DNA of 64,000 nucleotides from Lentzea sp. NBRC 105346 (GCF_030269605.1 NZ_BSTQ01000012.1:1-64000), one strand, 5' to 3'; counted from the first letter of the stretch, positions 51,922 to 61,035 are shown. Notes: generated by a model not told the origin, from the sequence alone. Numbers and translations are program-made.

Positions 51922-52563
51922 TCATGAACGAGAGCTGACTCCGTTGGCTCGCAACCAGTTGACGAGTTGCCGCGGACCCCGAGTCTGGGTCAGCACGAGC
52001 CCCGGTCCGGCGAAGTCGAACATCAGTCCCTCACCAGTGCGGATGGACTGTGGACCGTCCTGTGCGGCGGCCCGCAACCGGCACTGCACGCTGTCCGCGA
52101 ACGCGACGACATGGTCGCTGTCCAGAGTCACGAGTTCGCCTTCCGTGAGCGTCACGACGTCGAGCGTGCCGCAACAGGCGAGCACCACGGATCCCTGTCC
52201 GGTCGCGTAGTTCAGGAAACCCTCTCCGCCGCCGAACAATGCGCGCAACGGCGGTGCGTCGGCGTCCGTCCGGACGGTACTTCCGGAAGCGAGCCACCCG
52301 AGTTTCGCGAAACACCAGCCGGTGTTGCCGTCGAGTTCGACGACGTGCAGGTCGCCGGGAAACGGCGGCGCCACGTCGACCCAGCCACCCTCGGGCCCGG
52401 CCGTGCACAGGCCGACCTGCTTGCTGCCCTTGCCCTTGCGCTCGTACCCCAGTCCGTAGCTGGTCGCGAGCACCGTCTCCGGGTCGACGAGCACCAGCTC
52501 GGCCGGTGCCATGACCAGCCTGGCCACGCCGAACGTAGGCGTGTGCCTGGTCCTGACCTGCAC
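51922..52563 (-). CDS. AIM24-family protein
   Basis: The 213-residue soluble protein has the AIM24/TraT-like beta-rich pattern (MFDFAGPGLVLTQTRGPRQLVNWL at the C-terminus; GEGFLNYATGQGSVVLACCGTLDVVTL; LVTLDSDHVVAFADSVQCRL). Its bacterial function is unknown. GTG 52563 is preferred over a longer opening that would run into the divergent moeA promoter. An inverted repeat CGGAGTCA/TGACTCCG (51917-51943) overlaps its 3' end. Confidence 0.85.
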   Translation of the reverse strand: MQVRTRHTPTFGVARLVMAPAELVLVDPETVLATSYGLGYERKGKGSKQVGLCTAGPEGGWVDVAPPFPGDLHVVELDGNTGWCFAKLGWLASGSTVRTDADAPPLRALFGGGEGFLNYATGQGSVVLACCGTLDVVTLTEGELVTLDSDHVVAFADSVQCRLRAAAQDGPQSIRTGEGLMFDFAGPGLVLTQTRGPRQLVNWLRANGVSSRS

Positions 52564-52604
52564 TGCGTCCCCCTGTGTTCGTGGTCGGTTGGCAGTATGC
52601 ACGC

Positions 52605-53798
52605 GTGCCACTCACCACAGTCGCTGACCACAGGAACCGTGTGGCGGAGCTCATCGGCCGGATGCCGGTCGAACAGCTGCCGCTCGCCGACTGCCTCGGT
52701 CTGGTGCTCGCCGAGGACGTCGTCGCGCCCATCTCGTTGCCGCCCTTCGACAACTCGGCGATGGACGGGTACGCCGTGCGCGCCGCGGACATCGCGGGCG
52801 CGCCCGTGGAGCTGCCGGTCGCCGACGACATCCCGGCGGGCAAGACCGATCTGAAGCACCTGGCGGCCGGTTCCGCCCACCGGATCATGACGGGCGCGCC
52901 GGTCCCGCCCGGCGCGGACGCGGTGATCCAGGTGGAGCTGACCGACGGCGGCACGGCCACCGTCCGGGTGAACTCCGCGGTCGCCGAGGGCGCCAACATC
53001 CGCCGCGCCGCGGACGACGTGCGCGCCGGCGACACCGTGCTGACCGCTGGCACCGTGCTGCGGCCCGCGCAGCTGGGACTGCTGGCGGCGCTGGGGTTCG
53101 CCGCGCTGCCGGTCCGGCGGCGGCCTCGGGTGCTGGTCCTCTCGACGGGATCCGAGCTCGTCGAACCGGGCCACCGCCTGTTGCCCGGCCAGATCTACGA
53201 GTCGAACGGCCTGATGCTGGCGACCGCGGTGCGCGAGGCGGGCGGTGAGGCGAAGCTGCTGCGGTTCGTGCCCGACGACGTGGTCGAGTTCCACGCCGCG
53301 CTGGCGCCGCACCTGCGGTCGGTCGACGTGATCATGACGTCCGGCGGCGTGAGCGCGGGCGCCTACGAGGTGGTCAAGGACGCTTTCACCGGCCGGGGCG
53401 TGGAGTTCACCAGGGTGGCGATGCAGCCCGGCGGCCCGCAGGGCGCGGGCCGGTACGGCGGCGTGGCCGTGGTCACGCTGCCCGGCAACCCCGTGAGCGC
53501 GCAGGTGTCGTTCGAGGTGTTCGTGCGCCCGGCGCTGCTCGCGTCGATGGGCCACACCGTCGTCGAGCGGCAGATGGCGCAGGCCGCGCTGACCAGCGCG
53601 ATCACGTCGCCGCTCGGGAAGACGCAGTTCCGCCGCGGTGCCTACGACCCGGAGTCCAACCAGGTGGTGACGCCCGTCGGCGGGCCCGGCTCGCACCTGT
53701 TGTCGGCGCTGGCGCTGTCGAACTGCCTGATCGAAGTGCCGGAAGACGCGACGGAACTGCCCGCCGGATCTACAGTCACGGTTCGCATGCTGATGTGA
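52605..53798 (+). CDS. moeA: Molybdopterin molybdotransferase MoeA
   Basis: The 397-residue enzyme inserts molybdate into adenylylated molybdopterin. Motifs: PPFDNSAMDGYAVR, GAPVPPGADAV, STGSELVEPG, IYESNGLML, MTSGGVSAGAYE and LPGNPVSAQVSFE. GTG at 52605 is the start, with no ribosome-binding site and only 41 bp to the divergent AIM24 gene, so a leaderless transcript is possible. It would supply cofactor to the molybdenum hydroxylase encoded at 30.4-38.5 kb. The M48 gene follows after 13 nt. Confidence 0.95.
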   Translation: MPLTTVADHRNRVAELIGRMPVEQLPLADCLGLVLAEDVVAPISLPPFDNSAMDGYAVRAADIAGAPVELPVADDIPAGKTDLKHLAAGSAHRIMTGAPVPPGADAVIQVELTDGGTATVRVNSAVAEGANIRRAADDVRAGDTVLTAGTVLRPAQLGLLAALGFAALPVRRRPRVLVLSTGSELVEPGHRLLPGQIYESNGLMLATAVREAGGEAKLLRFVPDDVVEFHAALAPHLRSVDVIMTSGGVSAGAYEVVKDAFTGRGVEFTRVAMQPGGPQGAGRYGGVAVVTLPGNPVSAQVSFEVFVRPALLASMGHTVVERQMAQAALTSAITSPLGKTQFRRGAYDPESNQVVTPVGGPGSHLLSALALSNCLIEVPEDATELPAGSTVTVRMLM

Positions 53799-53811
53799 CC
53801 TGGGGGATCGC

Positions 53812-55233
53812 ATGAGAGCCGTGCTGGCACTGGCCTTGTTGGCCGGGTACTTCGTCGTGGGCGGTCTGCTGTCGGTGGGACTGCTGTTCCTGGCCGTCTG
53901 GGTGTGGCTGCGCCAGGAAGACCCCGGCGGCGCGATCTGGCTGACGATCATCGGCCTGGGCGTGGGCGTGCCGATGGGCTGGTCGTTGCTGCGCGCGATC
54001 TACGCGCGGCCGGAACCGGGCGGCGTGCCGCTGACCCGTGAGGCTCAGCCCGAGCTGTGGCGGCACGTCGACGAGCTGGCCGCGCTCGCGCAGACGCGGT
54101 CGCCGGACGACATCCGTCTGGTCGCCGAGGCCAACGCGGCCGTGTGGGAACACCGCGACGTGCGGTACCTGCGGCTGGGCCTGCCGCTGCTGGCCGGGCT
54201 GTCCGTCGGCGAGCTGCGGTCGGTGCTGGCGCACGAGCTGGGGCACTACGGCGGCGGGCACACGAAGGCGTCCGAGGCGACGTTCCGCGCGAAGCTCGCC
54301 TTGGAGGACGCGCAGGACGGCCTGGTCAACGGCTTCGGCTTCGGCCCGGTGCTGTTCGCGTACGCGCGGCTGTACGCGCTGGTCGCCGCGTCGGTCAGCC
54401 GCGAGCACGAGCTGTACGCCGACTCGCGCTCCGTGCTCGCCGCGGGCCGGCCGACCGCACAACGCGCGTTGCAGCGCATCGGGCCGCTGCACGAGGCGTG
54501 GACGGACTTCGTCGGTTCGTACGTGTCGCTGGCCGACCACGCGGAGCGGATGCCGCCGCTGCTGGCCGGGTTCCGCGCGTACCTCGACCACCCTCGGCGT
54601 GTGCACGAGCTGCGCGAGCTGCAGGAGGTGTACGCCGACCAGGAGCCGACGTCGGTGTTCGACAGCCACCCGCCGGTCCGCGAGCGGGTCGCGGCGATGG
54701 CGGGCATGCCCGGTCCCGAGGTTGTTCCGGACGACGAACGTCCGGGGTGGACCGTGGTGAACGGTCTCGACAACCTCGCACAGGAGCTGCTGGAGCCCAG
54801 ACCGATCGCCGACTGGCCGGAGATCGTCGAACTGGCCGGTCCCGCGCACGTGACGCGACAGGCCGCCCTGCTGGCCCACGCGGGGCGGGTCGCCCGCATC
54901 GGCGACACCCTCGGCGACGTGCTCGATGCGCTGGCCCGCGGTGAGCTGCGCAAGCTGACCGGCGGGACGGTCGACCCCACCGTGTCCGAGGCCGACGCGC
55001 TGCGCGCCGCCGTCGACGCGGTGAGCGAGCTGCTCGGTTTCGCGATCGCGGACGCCCTGGTTCGCACCGGCCGCGCCCGGCTCGAGCTGAACTGGGGCGG
55101 CGTATTCACTTTGCGGTTCGCGGATGGCGCGGTGGTCTACCCCGACGACCTCGTGCGGCCGGCCGTCGCCGACCCGGTTCTGGTTCCGCAGCTCAGAGCC
55201 CAGTTGCGTGAGATGGGCATGGACGGGCTGTGA
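53812..55233 (+). CDS. M48-family membrane zinc metalloprotease
   Basis: The 473-residue protease has two N-terminal membrane helices (ALALLAGYFVVGGLLSVGLLFLAVWVWL and IWLTIIGLGVGVPMGWSLL) and the zinc site AHELGHYGGGH (HExxH). The third ligand Glu lies in REHELYADS. Related to HtpX/Ste24-type quality-control proteases. The C-terminal half (about 270-473) is unassigned. It follows moeA closely and precedes psd, so it may share the moeA transcript. Confidence 0.92.
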   Translation: MRAVLALALLAGYFVVGGLLSVGLLFLAVWVWLRQEDPGGAIWLTIIGLGVGVPMGWSLLRAIYARPEPGGVPLTREAQPELWRHVDELAALAQTRSPDDIRLVAEANAAVWEHRDVRYLRLGLPLLAGLSVGELRSVLAHELGHYGGGHTKASEATFRAKLALEDAQDGLVNGFGFGPVLFAYARLYALVAASVSREHELYADSRSVLAAGRPTAQRALQRIGPLHEAWTDFVGSYVSLADHAERMPPLLAGFRAYLDHPRRVHELRELQEVYADQEPTSVFDSHPPVRERVAAMAGMPGPEVVPDDERPGWTVVNGLDNLAQELLEPRPIADWPEIVELAGPAHVTRQAALLAHAGRVARIGDTLGDVLDALARGELRKLTGGTVDPTVSEADALRAAVDAVSELLGFAIADALVRTGRARLELNWGGVFTLRFADGAVVYPDDLVRPAVADPVLVPQLRAQLREMGMDGL

Positions 55234-55254
55234 TGGAACGCTCACCCTTCGACG

Positions 55255-55284
55255 TTGTTCACGCCGTGTGACCGGGATTACACT
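55255..55284 (+). promoter_or_regulatory. Likely housekeeping promoter of psd-pssA
   Basis: TTGTTC (55255-55260), 18-nt spacer, TACACT (55279-55284) fits a vegetative -35/-10 pair. Transcription would start near 55291 and include the following stem-loop in the psd leader. Confidence 0.5.
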
Positions 55285-55298
55285 GTTCGGTAGGCGAT

Positions 55299-55338
55299 GG
55301 ACGGCGCGTGCATTCGTCGGGGGATGCACGGGCCGTCC
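55299..55338 (+). promoter_or_regulatory. Stem-loop in the psd leader
   Basis: Arms of 15 nt with one mismatch (55299-55313 GGACGGCGCGTGCAT and 55324-55338 ATGCACGGGCCGTCC) enclose a 10-nt loop, in the predicted 5' leader about 75 nt before the psd ATG. It could be an operator or an RNA element. Confidence 0.5.
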
Positions 55339-55413
55339 GAACCGGAGCTTTCCGGCGTTGGCGTAGCGTGTTCCCGCCCGACCACTCCCGGAAGCTACGG
55401 AACCCCCGACACG

Positions 55414-56109
55414 ATGAGCAGCGAGAAGCCCGTCTCCCACTTCCTCGAACTCGCGCGTGGCATCGTCCCGCCGATGAACCCGCACGGCCGCCCGTTCGTC
55501 ATCGGCGCCGCGGTCGCGACATTCGTTCTGCGCCGTTTCTCCAAGCGCCTGGGCGTCGTAGGTGCGGTGCTGACCGCCTGGGTCGCGTGGTTCTTCCGCG
55601 AGCCCAAGCGCGTGACGCCGTCGCGCCCGAACATCGCGGTCGCGCCCGCGGACGGCACGGTGTCGCATGTCGTCGAGGCAGTACCGCCCGCCGAGCTCGG
55701 CCTCGGCACTACGCCGATGATCCGGATCAGCGTCTTCCTGTCCGTGTTCGACGTGCACGTGCAGCGCGTCCCGGCCGCGGGTGAGATCCGTCAGGTCTCC
55801 TACCGTCCCGGCAAGTTCCTGTCCGCGGACCTGGACAAGGCGTCCGAGGACAACGAGCGCAACACCGTGTGGCTGCGGACCCTTGAAGGCCACGACCTGG
55901 TCGTCGTGCAGATCGCCGGCCTGGTCGCGCGCCGCATCGTGTGCGAGGTGACCGAGGGCGAGAAGGTCGCCGCCGGCCAGACGTACGGCCTCATCCGCTT
56001 CGGCTCCCGGGTCGACCTCTACGTTCCGCGCGGTTCGCGGGCGCTCGTCGAGGCCGGACAGCGCACCATTGGTGGCGAGACGGTTCTCGCCGAGCTTCCG
56101 GAGGGCTGA
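55414..56109 (+). CDS. psd: Phosphatidylserine decarboxylase (short, archaeal-type)
   Basis: The 231-residue proenzyme has one or two N-terminal membrane segments (PFVIGAAVATFVL; GVVGAVLTAWVAWFF). The catalytic domain carries PADGTVSHV, FLSVFDVHVQRVPAAGEI and the pyruvoyl-forming site FGS (Gly197-Ser198). It makes phosphatidylethanolamine at the membrane. The ATG at 55414 fits the family N-terminus. pssA follows after a 3-nt gap. Confidence 0.95.
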   Translation: MSSEKPVSHFLELARGIVPPMNPHGRPFVIGAAVATFVLRRFSKRLGVVGAVLTAWVAWFFREPKRVTPSRPNIAVAPADGTVSHVVEAVPPAELGLGTTPMIRISVFLSVFDVHVQRVPAAGEIRQVSYRPGKFLSADLDKASEDNERNTVWLRTLEGHDLVVVQIAGLVARRIVCEVTEGEKVAAGQTYGLIRFGSRVDLYVPRGSRALVEAGQRTIGGETVLAELPEG

Positions 56110-56112
56110 TCC

Positions 56113-57090
56113 GTGGCGCCCAGCGGGCCTGGCATCCGGCTGCTGCCGAATGCGATCACGGTCCTGGCGATGTGCGCGGGCCTCTCGGCGGTGCACTTCG
56201 CGACCATCGGGATGTGGGGTGCGGCGATCGGCGCGATCGCCGCGGCCGCGGTGTTCGACGGCCTCGACGGCCGGATCGCCAGGCTCCTGGACGCCACGTC
56301 GAAGATGGGCGCCGAGCTCGACTCACTGGCCGACGCGATCTCGTTCGGCGTCGCGCCCGCGCTCGTCATCTACATTTGGAGGTTCGACAACACGCGCGAG
56401 GGCTGGGTCATCGCCCTGATCTTCGCGGTGTGCATGGTTCTGCGCCTGGCGCGCTTCAACACCTTGCTGGAGGTGGAGCAGCCGCCGTTCGCGAAGGAGT
56501 TCTTCGTCGGTGTGCCCGCTCCGGCCGGTGGGTTGTTGTTGCTGCTGCCTCTGATCGTTGATGAGCAGGTCGGGCGTGGTGGCTGGTGGTCCGGGACTTT
56601 GTTCGTCATGGCGTGGACTGTCTGTATCGCCATGCTGCTGGTCTCTCGTATCCCCACGCTTTCGGTGAAGACTATTAAGGTGCCGCCTAGGCTGGTCGCT
56701 CCTGGGCTGGTCGGCGTAGGTCTGCTGGCCGCCGCGATCATCACCTTTCCCCTTGCCGCGTTGATCCTCGCGATGCTGGTGTACCTGGGCCACCTGCCGT
56801 ACTCGGTGCGCCGCTACCGCTGGCTCGCCAAGCACCCGGAGGCCTGGGAGGTCACTGGGGTTGAGCGGCGCGCTATCAAGCGGGCTCACGGGGTGGCTGC
56901 TCGGCGGCTTGGGTTGCGGCAGCCATTGCACGGTCGAGTCGCAGGTGCCGCCATGCGCGCCGTCCGACGTCCGCGACGCGACGCGACCACGGCGGCCGCC
57001 GCCGAGAAGGCCAACGCGATCGCCGGCAACGGCACGGGCCGTCGGCGCAGCTGGCGCCAGCTGGGTCTGCGCCGCCACCACAAGCCCTGA
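56113..57090 (+). CDS. pssA: CDP-diacylglycerol-serine O-phosphatidyltransferase
   Basis: The 325-residue membrane enzyme makes phosphatidylserine, the substrate of Psd. The CDP-alcohol phosphotransferase motif DGLDGRIAR...GAELDSLAD (about 49-74) is intact and the protein has about six to eight helices. A basic, low-complexity tail of about 65 residues (from RRYRWLAK on, with many Arg and Ala) extends past the usual length. GTG start at 56113. Confidence 0.95.
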   Translation: MAPSGPGIRLLPNAITVLAMCAGLSAVHFATIGMWGAAIGAIAAAAVFDGLDGRIARLLDATSKMGAELDSLADAISFGVAPALVIYIWRFDNTREGWVIALIFAVCMVLRLARFNTLLEVEQPPFAKEFFVGVPAPAGGLLLLLPLIVDEQVGRGGWWSGTLFVMAWTVCIAMLLVSRIPTLSVKTIKVPPRLVAPGLVGVGLLAAAIITFPLAALILAMLVYLGHLPYSVRRYRWLAKHPEAWEVTGVERRAIKRAHGVAARRLGLRQPLHGRVAGAAMRAVRRPRRDATTAAAAEKANAIAGNGTGRRRSWRQLGLRRHHKP

Positions 57091-57760
57091 CACTTTCAGG
57101 TGACGCCGGAAGTTGGCTCACGCTTCGGGGGTGCCGGAATTGTCAGACCCCGGCGGTACGCTTTGAGCGCATAAGGAAGCGCGCGGGCACAGCGGCGTTA
57201 TCGGTGCGGCGGGGCCTCCTTGATACGGCGGGGCGGGGCGGGCGGCGGGCCTTCTTGGTACGGCGGGGCCTTCTCGGTACGGCGAGTCGGCGGTCCAGCA
57301 GCCGGCGGAATGCGGTGCGTCGATGCGGCGGGCTGCGGCACAGCAGGATTGCTCGGCCCAGCGAGCGTCGGTGCAGCGGGCGCGAAGTACTGATGCGGTG
57401 AGACGTTCCCGGTATGACGAGGCGTGGAGCAGCGGGGCCTCCGCAAGTTCGACTGGGCCTCGGTGCCAGCGGGGCCACGGCACGGCACGGCCTGGCGTGC
57501 CCGGCACGGCACGGCCTGGCGTGCCCGGCACGGCGAGACAGCAGTGCGTGGATACGGCGAGGGCCGGTGCGGGGAGGCGGCCTCGGGCACGGCGCGACCG
57601 GTCGGCCGGGCGCGCCAGCGCAGCGGGGCGTGCTCGGCACCACGGGGCGTGCTCGAGGAGCGGCTGGGCCTCCGCAGGTTCGGCGAGGTGCCAGTGCGGC
57701 GGAGCGGCTGTGGTCCGGTGAAGCCTCCCGCGCGCGGCGAGGCGGATTAGAGTCCGTGCC
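57091..57760. repeat. GC-rich intergenic region with degenerate tandem repeats, no gene
   Basis: This 670-bp gap has open frames on both strands but none with family character. It holds two exact 24-bp tandem units (57481-57504, 57505-57528; CACGGCACGGCCTGGCGTGC...). Three or four decayed units of the type TACGGCGGGGCCTTCT run over about 57200-57290. Two similar blocks GGGCCTCCGCA(A/G)GTTCG lie near 57435 and 57667. It looks like slippage-prone, decaying sequence. Confidence 0.6.
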
Positions 57761-60025
57761 GTGATCACGCTGACCGCCAGGCTGTCCCCGTCCGCGCTGG
57801 ACACCCGCCGCGGCGTCGTCCGGCTGCACCCCGAGGTGCTTGACGCCCTGGGGCTGCGGGCGTGGGACGCGGTTCGCCTGACCGGGGCCCGCGTCAGCGC
57901 GGCGCTGGCCGCCGCGGGCGAGCACCCGCCTGGCGTTGTGCTTGTGGATGACGTGACGTTGTCCAACCTCGGCATCGTCGAGGGCTCGGAGGTCGTGGTG
58001 GCGCCGGTGTCGGTGACGCCCGCGCGCGCGATCACCGTTGCCGGCTCGCGGCTCGCGTCGACGTCGGTTACGCCGGAGACGTTGCGCCTGGCGCTGACCG
58101 GGAAGGTCCTGACGGTCGGCGACTCCGTGTCGCTGCTCCCCCAGGACCTCGCGCCGCCACCGGGTTCGGACGTCTCGCTCGCGCGGCGTCAGCTGTCGCA
58201 CGCGATCGGGATGACGTGGACCAACGAGTTGATCACCATCACGTCCAGCGACCCGGCTAGTCCGGTTGCGGTGCAGTCGTCGACGGTCGTCGCGTGGCGC
58301 GACGCCACCCCCGGCGCCGCCGCCGAAGCCGCCCGGAACGCCGCCGCCGGAACCACAGCAGCCGGAACCGCGGCCGCCGGCGGGACCGCGGTCGCCGAAA
58401 CCACAATCGGCGGAACCACAATCGGCGGAACCACAATCGCGGAAACCGCGATCGCGCCGCAGCACGAAGCCCTGCCGCTGGCTGATCTGGTCGGCCAGCG
58501 CGACCAGGCGCGGCGGCTGGCGGAATGGCTGGAGTTGATGTTCCACCAGCCCGAGCTGCTCACCCGTCTGGGTGCGGCGCCCCGGCTGGCGACCCTGATC
58601 AGCGGACCCGAAGGCGTCGGCAAAGCGACGCTCGTGCGGGCGGTCGCGGCTAGCGTGGACGCCGCGGTGATCGAGATCGCGGCGCCGTCGATCGCGGTGC
58701 TGGAAGCGGGTGCTACGGCCAAGCGGCTTACCGACGCGATCGCCAAAGCGCCCGACCGGCCTACGGTTTTGTTGATCACGGACGTGGACGCGCTGTTGCC
58801 GGCTGCTAGTCCGCCGCCGGTGGCGACGGTTGTGCTGGATACCTTGCGCGCCGCGATAAAACCCAGCCTGGCCCTTGTTGTCACGTCCGCGCATGCCGAG
58901 GCGATCGACCCGCGGCTGCGCACGCCCGACCTCGTCGACCGCGAGCTGACGCTTCCGTTGCCCGACACGGCCACCCGGACCGAGCTCCTGCGCGTGTTGC
59001 TGCGGGACGTGCCGCTGGAGTCCGATGTGGACTTCGGAAAGGTCGCGGAACGGGCACCGGGATTCGTTGCCGCCGACCTGGTCGCACTGCGGCGCGAGGC
59101 TGCCGTGCGGTCCGCACTCCGGCAGCGCGACGTACAAGAACCCCGTGTGGCGCAAGAGGATCTGATGGGTGCGCTCAACACGGTCCGGCCGATTTCTATG
59201 TCCACTTCGGACAATCTGTCGACCGGTGGGCTCACGCTGGACGACGTGGGCGACATGGCGGAGGTCAAGCAGGCGCTGACCGAGGCCGCGCTGTGGCCCC
59301 TGCGCTACCCCGACTCGTTCGCACGGCTCGGCGTCGCGCCGCCGCGCGGCGTGTTGTTGTACGGGCCGCCGGGGTGTGGGAAGACGTTCCTTGTGCGGGC
59401 GTTGGCGGGGACCGGGCAGTTGAACGTGTTGTCCGTCAAGGGTGCCGAGTTGATGGACAAGTTCGTCGGCGAGTCGGAGCGGGCGGTTCGCGAGCTGTTC
59501 AGGCGCGCCGCGGATGCTGCGCCCGCGTTGGTGTTTCTCGACGAGGTTGATGCGTTGGCGCCGCGGCGGGGGCAGTCGAGCGATTCTGGCGTTGCCGATC
59601 GGGTGGTGGCCGCGTTGCTCACCGAGCTCGACGGCGTGGAGCCGTTGCGGGACGTCGTTGTTCTCGGCGCTACCAACCGGCCCGAGTTGATCGATCCCGC
59701 GTTGTTGCGGCCTGGACGGCTCGAGCGGCTCGTTTACGTGCCGCCGCCGGACGCGGACGCCCGCACCCAAATCCTCCGGGCCTCGGCGCGCAACACACCG
59801 CTGGCGTCGGACGTCGACCTGGACGCGCTTGCAAGAGACCTCGACGGGTACTCGGCCGCTGACTGCGCGGCGCTCGTGCGGGAGGCCGCGTTGACCGCGA
59901 TGCGCGAGTCGCTGGAGGCTGCCGAGGTCACCAAGGCGCACCTCGCGAAGGCGCGGCAGACCGTGCGGCCGTCGCTGGATCCCGCGCAGCTTGCTTCGCT
60001 CGCGGCCTACGCGGCCTCCCGATGA
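57761..60025 (+). CDS. Cdc48-like tandem AAA ATPase with degenerate first domain
   Basis: The 754-residue protein has a Cdc48-type N-terminal double-psi/beta region (about 1-175), an Ala/Thr/Gly-rich linker with TTIGG repeats (about 188-225), and two AAA modules. The first (about 240-470) has an altered Walker A (GPEGVGKAT, Ala after Lys) and a Walker B lacking the Glu (LLITDVDAL), so it may not hydrolyse ATP. The second (about 490-740) is canonical (GPPGCGKTFLV, LVFLDEVDAL, GATNRPELIDPALLRPGRLE). Similar to M. tuberculosis Rv0435c, which also neighbours pssA and psd. GTG start at 57761. Confidence 0.93.
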   Translation: MITLTARLSPSALDTRRGVVRLHPEVLDALGLRAWDAVRLTGARVSAALAAAGEHPPGVVLVDDVTLSNLGIVEGSEVVVAPVSVTPARAITVAGSRLASTSVTPETLRLALTGKVLTVGDSVSLLPQDLAPPPGSDVSLARRQLSHAIGMTWTNELITITSSDPASPVAVQSSTVVAWRDATPGAAAEAARNAAAGTTAAGTAAAGGTAVAETTIGGTTIGGTTIAETAIAPQHEALPLADLVGQRDQARRLAEWLELMFHQPELLTRLGAAPRLATLISGPEGVGKATLVRAVAASVDAAVIEIAAPSIAVLEAGATAKRLTDAIAKAPDRPTVLLITDVDALLPAASPPPVATVVLDTLRAAIKPSLALVVTSAHAEAIDPRLRTPDLVDRELTLPLPDTATRTELLRVLLRDVPLESDVDFGKVAERAPGFVAADLVALRREAAVRSALRQRDVQEPRVAQEDLMGALNTVRPISMSTSDNLSTGGLTLDDVGDMAEVKQALTEAALWPLRYPDSFARLGVAPPRGVLLYGPPGCGKTFLVRALAGTGQLNVLSVKGAELMDKFVGESERAVRELFRRAADAAPALVFLDEVDALAPRRGQSSDSGVADRVVAALLTELDGVEPLRDVVVLGATNRPELIDPALLRPGRLERLVYVPPPDADARTQILRASARNTPLASDVDLDALARDLDGYSAADCAALVREAALTAMRESLEAAEVTKAHLAKARQTVRPSLDPAQLASLAAYAASR

Positions 60026-60058
60026 GTTTGCGGGCGGCGTAGGAACGGCGCCGCCCGT

Positions 60059-60649
60059 TCACTTGGCTCGGCTGGGGCCCTGGTAGTCGTTGGTCACGAT
60101 GAGGATCACGCCCGCCGCGGCGTTCTTGATTCCGTCGAACCGCGGCTCCACCCGCGCGCGCAACGCCTCGGCCAGCGCCTTCGCCGACGCCTCCTCGTCC
60201 GTGCCCGGCCGGTAGTAGATCGTGGTCGTCGGGATCTGGCCCTGCGAGTAGTTGCCGGTCTCCGACACCTCCCACCCGGCGTGCTTCACGTCGTCGGACG
60301 CGCGCGCGGCCAGGCCGGTGATGGTGCTGTTGTTGTAGACCCGCACCGGAACCTTGGGCGCGGACGGCGTCTGCGGGGGCGCGGTCGTCGTGGGCGGAGC
60401 CGTGGTGGTGGGCGGAGCTGTAGTAGTGGTGGTGGTCGGCGCGGCCGAGGACGGCGGCTCCGTGGTCGTCACCGGAGCCGGCGCCGACGAAGGCGGCGAC
60501 GTGGTGGTCGCGGCATTGCCCTCGTTCGACGAGCCGCCGCTGAACAGCGACACGACGCCGATCACCAGAGCGACCGCGGCTACACCCAGAAGGGCGAATC
60601 CGGCGGCCTTCGCGGGCCGGGAGACTCCGGCCGAGTCGGGGGAGCTCAC
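60059..60649 (-). CDS. LytR C-terminal-domain membrane-anchored protein
   Basis: The 196-residue protein has a short cytoplasmic segment, a membrane helix (AGFALLGVAAVALVIGVVSLF, about 15-36), a Thr/Pro/Ala-rich linker with TTTAPP tandem repeats (about 55-100) and a LytR_C domain (VPVRVYNNSTITGLAARASDDVKHAGWEVSETGNY ... TIYYRPG). It probably acts at the cell wall. The GTG at 60649 overlaps the stop of the DUF3263 gene (GTGA). Same pairing as Rv0431/Rv0430 in M. tuberculosis. Confidence 0.93.
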   Translation of the reverse strand: MSSPDSAGVSRPAKAAGFALLGVAAVALVIGVVSLFSGGSSNEGNAATTTSPPSSAPAPVTTTEPPSSAAPTTTTTTAPPTTTAPPTTTAPPQTPSAPKVPVRVYNNSTITGLAARASDDVKHAGWEVSETGNYSQGQIPTTTIYYRPGTDEEASAKALAEALRARVEPRFDGIKNAAAGVILIVTNDYQGPSRAK

Positions 60650-60921
60650 TCGGCACCCCTCGCACGAGCGCGGACGCGGCGGCGGTCGCCGCGCACCCCG
60701 CGGAGACGTTTGACCAGCAACGGTTCGGCCGCCATCGCGGCTTCCTTCTCGATCAACGTGTTGAGCAGCTGGTAGTACCGGACGACGGACATGTCGAACA
60801 GTTCCCTGATGGCCTGTTCCTTGGCGCCCGCGTACTTCCACCACTGGCGTTCGAAGGCCAGCATTGTCAGTTCCCGGCTGGTCAACCCGTCAGCCGGAGC
60901 GAGCGCCTCTGCGGCTTCCAT
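60646..60921 (-). CDS. DUF3263 protein
   Basis: The 91-residue protein has the DUF3263 pattern (LTSRELTMLAFERQWWKYAGAKEQAIRELFDMSVVRYYQLLNTLIEKEAAM), a helix-turn-helix-like small fold found next to LytR_C genes and def in actinobacteria. It ends in an Arg-rich tail. AGGAG before the ATG at 60921 decides the start. Divergent from def. Confidence 0.93.
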   Translation of the reverse strand: MEAAEALAPADGLTSRELTMLAFERQWWKYAGAKEQAIRELFDMSVVRYYQLLNTLIEKEAAMAAEPLLVKRLRGVRGDRRRVRARARGAE

Positions 60922-60970
60922 CTGGCTCCTAGCGGTAACCACACGCGTGTCATTTCGTGCGGTGCATTAC

Positions 60971-60980
60971 ATCACGTGAT
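60971..60980. promoter_or_regulatory. 10-bp palindrome in the def/DUF3263 divergent region
   Basis: ATCACGTGAT is a perfect palindrome 50 nt from the DUF3263 start and 56 nt from the def start. It could be an operator, but the length is short enough to be chance. Confidence 0.3.
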
Positions 60981-61035
60981 CACATCCAACCTACCGCCCG
61001 ACACCGACAGTTTCCGGGTCGCTTAGGGTTTCCCC

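Noticed and set aside
52212..56196. Long minus-strand frames opposite moeA, M48 and psd
   Set aside because: The plus-strand products have intact catalytic motifs; the antisense frames are His/Arg/Gly-rich noise.
57424..57750. 108-codon frame in the pssA-ATPase gap as a possible gene
   Set aside because: Its sequence is produced by tandem GC repeats, has no ribosome-binding site and no family likeness; annotated as repeats instead.
57143..59941. Long 932-codon minus-strand frame
   Set aside because: It is antisense to the clear Cdc48-like ATPase; its translation is Arg/Pro/Gln-rich without any domain.
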